Shown here: positions 60,151-64,000 of the stretch, piece by piece
How the letters are laid out: the number at the start of each line of letters is the position of its first letter
Numbering within the stretch: the stretch's first letter is position 1
Source of the DNA: Aldehydirespirator sp028819505
GTDB taxonomy: Bacteria; Actinomycetota; Acidimicrobiia; Acidimicrobiales; Aldehydirespiratoraceae
DNA: 64,000 nt
Assembly (NCBI GenBank): GCA_965207755.1
Contig: OZ242297.1
Location: forward strand, 3,596,001-3,660,000
Reading direction: 5' to 3'
Translations under genes and position numbers: made by a program
Notes under the pieces: generated by a model
Databases searched by the model: none
Told to the model about the DNA's origin: nothing
What the model saw: the letters and a program-made list of their open reading frames with translations, nothing else

Positions 60151-62986
60151 GGAGGCGCTCCCCCGCCGGATCGAAATGGGCGTGGTGGTCCATCACGGTG
60201 GCGCCGATGCGCTCACCGGAGGCCAGCAGCACGGTCAGCTTGGTACCGCCCTCAGCCAGCTCGGGCGCCACCTGGCCCAGACAGATCGACCGGCCCAGCG
60301 TTGGCGACATGCGGGACGAGGTGATGCGGCCCAGGATCTCGTTGGTGTCGCCCCGCACGATCTGGCTGGCCTCGTCGGGCACCACGTTGGGATCGTCGGG
60401 CTGGATGGCCACGATCATGGGCAGCTGGCGGTCTGCGGCCCAGGCCAGCTCCGGCATTCCCGCGAAGTCGTCCTTGTCGAGCTTGATGAGCGGGCTCAGG
60501 CCGGTGCTCGGGCCCAGAGTGAGGCCGTCGGTGTCCTGGCCCACGATGAAGTGGCCCTTCTCCAGGCGCATGATGCGCTGACCCTCCAGCCCGAAGGGCC
60601 CGACGCCGAGGTCCTGGCCGGCGTCCATGAGCGCCTCCCAGACGTGGAGGCCGTGACCGGCGGGGGCGTGGATCTCGAAGGACAGCTCGCCGGTGAAGCC
60701 GATGCGCCACATGAAGCAGCCGGCCACGCCCGCGACGGTGGCCAGCCGGACCTCCATATAGGGGAAGGCCTCGGGTGACAGGTCCACGCCCTCGGTCACC
60801 CGCCCGACCAGCTCCCTTGCCTTGGGGCCGGCCACGTTGATGCTGACGTAGGCGGTGGTCACCGGGGTGACGTACACCTGCCAGTCGGGGCGCTCGGTCT
60901 GCAGCCAGTTCTCGACCCACTCCCAGACGCCGCCCGCCCCCGAGCTGGTGGTGGTCATCAGGTAGTGCTCGGATCCCAGGCGGCCGGTGACGCCGTCGTC
61001 GAGCACCACACCGTCCTCGGCGCACATCATCCCGTAGCGCACCTTGCCCACCGGCAGTTTCGACCACTTGTTGGTGTAGAGCAGGTTGAGCAGCTTCGGG
61101 ATGTCGGGGCCGCGCAGGTCGAGCTTGCCCAGCGGCGTGACGTCGATCAGCCCGACGTTGGTGCGCACATTGCGCACCTCTGCGGCCGGGTCGCCGTAGT
61201 GGTCGGGGCGGATCCACTGGCCGGCGAGGATCGTGCTCACGCCGTTGGCCTCGTGCCACGGATGGATCGACGACACCCTCACCGGCTCGAACACCCGCCC
61301 GGCCAGCGCTCCCAGCGTGAGCGGGGCGTAGGGCGGGCGCCACACGGTGGTGCCCACCCGGGCGATGGTCTCGCCCCGAGCCTCGGCGATGGCGGCCACA
61401 GTGTTGACCGTCTCGAGCTTGCCCTGCGAGGGCCCCATGGTGGAGGTGGTGTAGCGCTTCGCCAGCTCCACCGAGTCGTAGCCCTCCCGGGCCGCGGCCA
61501 CAAGATCCTTGGAGCCGACGTCCTCGGAGAAGTCGACCATGCCGTGTGTGTCCGACCGGTACAGCGCGGGATGAGGGTCGCGGCCCAGCGGAGTGCGCTC
61601 GTCGGGCGCCCAGGCGGGTTCGTCGCCTTCGACCGGCCGGGCCCGGGCCGTCAGTGCCTGCAGGCGATGAGCCACCGAGGCGGCTCGCTGCGCAGCCAGC
61701 CGTCCGGTGGCCGCGCCGTGGGCCCGCAGCTCGTCGATGGTGCCGTCGCCAGCCAGCCCGCCGGTGGCCAGGACGTTGCCGGGAGGATCCGAACCGAAGA
61801 AGCGGGCTGCAACCGGATCGTGGACCGGCCGGTCGCCGGCCATGTTGAGCAGCGAAGTGGGTGCCGTCCAGCCCGCAGCCACCACGAGCAGGTCGGCCTC
61901 GATGCGGTTCCCGCCGGCCGCCACGGCTTCCAGTGCTCTCGACGAGCCCTGGGCCGAGCTGACACGTTTGCCTTCGCGGCCGTCGATGACCGCGGCGACC
62001 TCGACCCCGGCCCGGTCGAGGTCTGCGGCGGCGGCGTCGCCGTCGGAGTTGGCGGTGAACACCACCGCCCGCTCGCCGGGCTTGACCCCCCACAGGTTGA
62101 TCAGGCGCCGGGCCGCTCCCGAGGTGATCACGCCGGGGCGGTCGTTGCCCGAGAACACGTAGGGCCTCTCGATGAGCCCGGGCGCGGCCACCAGCACCTT
62201 GGCCCGGGCCTTGATGAGCCGTTCGACCGCGATCGGGTGGTTGCGCTGGACGATCCCGAGCCAGTTGTCCTCGTAGCGGCCCGTGACGGTGGAGTCGGTG
62301 AGAACCTCCACATCGGAGGCGTCGAGAGCGGCCCGCAGCCCGGCCAGGGCGGCGCGGGCCGGGTCGCTGCTGCTGTAGCGCAGATGGCCGCCCACCGTGT
62401 GCTCGTGCTCCACGAGCAGCACCCGGGCGCCGGCGGCAGCCGCGGCCAGGGCGGCCTCGATCCCGGCGGGACCGGCCCCGGCCACCACCACGTCGGGATG
62501 CATGTAGCGCTTGTCGTGGTAGCGGTGGGGGGTGTCCAGGTCGATCTTCCCGCCCGGCGCGAACGTCGACAGCACCCGCTCGTAGGTGGGCCACAGCCAC
62601 GCGGGGCGCATGAACGTCTTGTAGTAGAAGCCGGCCGTCAGGAAGCGGCCGACCAGGCCGTTGGCTGCCTTGATGTCGCGTTGCAGCGACGGCCACACGT
62701 TCTGGGCCCGCACGTCCATGCCGGCTTCCAGCAGACGGTGGCCGGCCCGCACGTTGGGGTCGTCGCCCACCTGCACCATCAGGTTGGGGTCCCAGTAGTC
62801 GGCGGTGAGGATGCCGCGGGGCCGGTGGTACTTCATCGAGCGCGAGAAGACGTGCTCCCCCGCTGCGGCCAGCGCCGAGGCGATCGTGTCGCCCTCGAAA
62901 CCGTCGAACCGCTTGCCGTTCCAGCGGAAGCGCAGCTTCGTGGACCGGTCGATCACCTCGGTGGGCTGGGCGGCAAGGCGGCTCAT
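60143..62986 (-). CDS. soxA: Heterotetrameric sarcosine oxidase, alpha subunit
   Basis: 947 residues. N-terminal ferredoxin-like domain (LRFRWNGKRFDGFEGDTIASALAAAG, YHRPRGIL), NAD(P)-binding domain DVVVAGAGPAGIEAALAAAAAGARVLLVEH, a second dinucleotide region, and a C-terminal GcvT folate domain (TNVGLIDVTPLGKLDLRGPDIPKLLNLLYTN, RIGFTGELSFEIHAPAGHG, RLEKGHFIVGQDTDG). Oxidises sarcosine (or N-methylglutamate in MgdC homologues), transferring formaldehyde to tetrahydrofolate. Start ATG 62986 or 62992; a longer open frame to 63241 overlaps soxD and is rejected. Confidence 0.95.
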   Translation of the reverse strand: MSRLAAQPTEVIDRSTKLRFRWNGKRFDGFEGDTIASALAAAGEHVFSRSMKYHRPRGILTADYWDPNLMVQVGDDPNVRAGHRLLEAGMDVRAQNVWPSLQRDIKAANGLVGRFLTAGFYYKTFMRPAWLWPTYERVLSTFAPGGKIDLDTPHRYHDKRYMHPDVVVAGAGPAGIEAALAAAAAGARVLLVEHEHTVGGHLRYSSSDPARAALAGLRAALDASDVEVLTDSTVTGRYEDNWLGIVQRNHPIAVERLIKARAKVLVAAPGLIERPYVFSGNDRPGVITSGAARRLINLWGVKPGERAVVFTANSDGDAAAADLDRAGVEVAAVIDGREGKRVSSAQGSSRALEAVAAGGNRIEADLLVVAAGWTAPTSLLNMAGDRPVHDPVAARFFGSDPPGNVLATGGLAGDGTIDELRAHGAATGRLAAQRAASVAHRLQALTARARPVEGDEPAWAPDERTPLGRDPHPALYRSDTHGMVDFSEDVGSKDLVAAAREGYDSVELAKRYTTSTMGPSQGKLETVNTVAAIAEARGETIARVGTTVWRPPYAPLTLGALAGRVFEPVRVSSIHPWHEANGVSTILAGQWIRPDHYGDPAAEVRNVRTNVGLIDVTPLGKLDLRGPDIPKLLNLLYTNKWSKLPVGKVRYGMMCAEDGVVLDDGVTGRLGSEHYLMTTTSSGAGGVWEWVENWLQTERPDWQVYVTPVTTAYVSINVAGPKARELVGRVTEGVDLSPEAFPYMEVRLATVAGVAGCFMWRIGFTGELSFEIHAPAGHGLHVWEALMDAGQDLGVGPFGLEGQRIMRLEKGHFIVGQDTDGLTLGPSTGLSPLIKLDKDDFAGMPELAWAADRQLPMIVAIQPDDPNVVPDEASQIVRGDTNEILGRITSSRMSPTLGRSICLGQVAPELAEGGTKLTVLLASGERIGATVMDHHAHFDPAGERLRG

Positions 62987-63023
62987 GGTCATGCCTTGGC
63001 CCCCGGTCGATCGGCTGAGCCCG

Positions 63024-63296
63024 TCATGCCTTGCCGCCTCGCTTGTCGCCGGGGATCGGGGGTTGGCGGAACTCGTTGGTGGCCGTGTTGCGCTCGAGGG
63101 TGAACCAGCGGCGACAGCCGGACCGGCAGTACCAGGTCTCCCGGAGCCAGCCGGCCGGGTTGTCGCGCAGGTAGAGATAGCTCCGCCACTGCTGGGGGGT
63201 CGCAGTGGCGGGATCGGGGCGAGCGTGGGACTCGCCTCCATACCGCAGATCCGCAGAATTGCGCGGCCCGCAGTTCGGACAGGGCACCAGCAGCAT
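63024..63296 (-). CDS. soxD: Heterotetrameric sarcosine oxidase, delta subunit
   Basis: 90 residues, short zinc-binding subunit: LLVPCPNCGPRNSADLRYGGE with Cys6 and Cys9, WRSYLYLRDNPAGWLRETWYCRSGCRRWFTLERNT with the other metal ligands, ending DKRGGKA. ATG 63296 directly follows a TGA in a TGATG junction that is one copy of a duplicated 19-bp segment. Confidence 0.93.
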   Translation of the reverse strand: MLLVPCPNCGPRNSADLRYGGESHARPDPATATPQQWRSYLYLRDNPAGWLRETWYCRSGCRRWFTLERNTATNEFRQPPIPGDKRGGKA

Positions 63297-63350
63297 CAGT
63301 GCCCCACCGCCGACTGGGAGACTGGCGCGCCCATCAGTGCCCCACCGCCG
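63294..63350. repeat. 19-bp direct repeat, 38-bp period, at the soxB/soxD junction
   Basis: The segment CATCAGTGCCCCACCGCCG occurs at 63294-63312 and 63332-63350. On the coding strand each copy contains a TGATG stop-start pair, so an ancestral soxB/soxD overlap appears duplicated, leaving a 12-codon ORF (MGAPVSQSAVGH) between them. Confidence 0.8.
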
Positions 63351-64000
63351 CCGCGCCCTTCTCGCCCACCAACTCTCCCGCTTCGAAGCGGCTGAGGGCG
63401 AAGGGTGCGATCAGTTCCGGGGGCCGGCCGGTCGCGACGGCCTCGGCCATCTGCTCGCCGGAGACCGGGGCGGCCTTGAAGCCGTAGGTGCCCCAGCCCA
63501 CATCCACCAGGAAGCCGTCCACCGGGGTGAAGCCCATCACCGGCGAGTAGTCGGGGGTCATGTCGCACAGGCCCGACCACTGGCGCAGCAGCCTCATCCG
63601 GGAGATGCCGGGCATGAGCTCGAGCACGTGGCCGGCCAACTCCTCGGTGAATTCCAGCGAACCGCGGATCGAGTAGGTGGCCACCGCATCGACGGCGGCG
63701 CCGAAGACGAGCTCGCCCCGGTCGGTCTGGCTGATGTAGACGTGCAGCGAGCCCGACACCACCACGGTGGGCAGGAACACCTTGACCGGCTCGGTGACCG
63801 CGGCCTGAAGCGGGTGGGTGGTGATGGGCAGGCGCACGCCGGCCATGGCCGAGATGAGGCCGGCCCAGCCGGCGGTGCAGTTGACCACTACCGGGGTGGA
63901 GATGTCGCCCCGGCTGGTGCGGACCCCGACGACCTTGCCGCCCGGGCCCTTGCCGTCGGGGCCGGCGCCGCCCTCGCAGAGGATGTCGAGGACCTCGGTC
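63334..64000 (-). CDS. soxB: Heterotetrameric sarcosine oxidase, beta subunit, C-terminal part
   Basis: The last 221 residues are in the window; the gene continues beyond 64000. Visible: STPVVVNCTAGWAGLISAMAGVRLPITTHPLQAAVTEPVKVFLPTVVVSG in the FAD domain, GELVFGAAVD, MRLLRQWSGLCDMTPDYSPVMGFTPVDGFLVDVGWGTYGFKAAPVSGEQMAE near the C-terminus, typical of SoxB/DAO flavoproteins. Carries the covalent FMN and FAD half of the enzyme. First visible gene of the sox operon. Confidence 0.93.
   Translation of the reverse strand, partial: TEVLDILCEGGAGPDGKGPGGKVVGVRTSRGDISTPVVVNCTAGWAGLISAMAGVRLPITTHPLQAAVTEPVKVFLPTVVVSGSLHVYISQTDRGELVFGAAVDAVATYSIRGSLEFTEELAGHVLELMPGISRMRLLRQWSGLCDMTPDYSPVMGFTPVDGFLVDVGWGTYGFKAAPVSGEQMAEAVATGRPPELIAPFALSRFEAGELVGEKGAAAVGH

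Overview
The window is a continuous stretch of a GC-rich bacterial chromosome, most likely an actinobacterium. The signs are a dnaK-grpE-dnaJ-hspR-clpB heat-shock operon, a trpG / pknB / pstP neighbourhood like the one near the origin of mycobacteria and streptomycetes, an actinobacterial-type EF-G-like second factor, and many genes whose start codon sits 6-8 bases after a TANNNT box (the leaderless-transcript pattern). A deep-branching class such as Acidimicrobiia fits, but that is inference from style; no rRNA or marker alignment was possible.

Layout. 1-7.0 kb (minus strand): purA 5' part, then the heat-shock operon with a dnaK promoter and an HspR (HAIR-like) site. 7.1-9.7 kb: gpmA, then an uncharacterised three-gene cassette with a TIGR04255-type protein. 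9.9-17.9 kb: a fused membrane Fe-S oxidoreductase (EMO/HdrD-like), trpG/pabA, PASTA kinase PknB, phosphatase PstP, an MBL-fold hydrolase and pheA. 16-23.2 kb also holds four tRNA genes (Leu-CAG, Ser-TGA, Ser-GCT, Arg-ACG), with a secreted PAE-type hydrolase, a broken and an intact DUF4143 ATPase (the latter behind a 23-bp tandem-repeat array), and ilvE.

23.2-38.2 kb is metabolic: EF-G-like protein, an atypical ferredoxin, a non-pyrrolysine MttB-family methyltransferase, two single-chain DMGDH/sarcosine-dehydrogenase-type flavoproteins, a three-gene N-methylglutamate-synthase-like set (mgsABC/glxBCD), a divergent gamma-glutamylmethylamide-synthetase-like gene and a betainyl-CoA-thioesterase-like gene. 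Together with the heterotetrameric sarcosine oxidase genes at the right edge (59.6-64 kb) this suggests oxidation of methylated amines and glycine-betaine-related compounds, with one-carbon units passed to tetrahydrofolate. 38.3-46.4 kb: proC, a SAM hydrolase with a coupled 29-residue membrane peptide, and a tight haem operon hemA-C-D-B-L-yceI.

46.4-56.9 kb is an accessory, defence-like island: a Dam-type methylase, a translationally coupled DUF6361-like / PLD nuclease / SNF2-like helicase operon headed by a 27-codon leaderless leader ORF, a truncated duplicate of the operon's first gene, a winged-helix / beta-class methyltransferase pair and a DUF4143 ATPase. 57-59.4 kb: pgi and a membrane-anchored cytochrome c.

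Other recurrent structure: a dispersed ~55-60 bp repeat with four intergenic copies (one wedged between mgsB and mgsC) and several very short ORFs bridging coupled genes.
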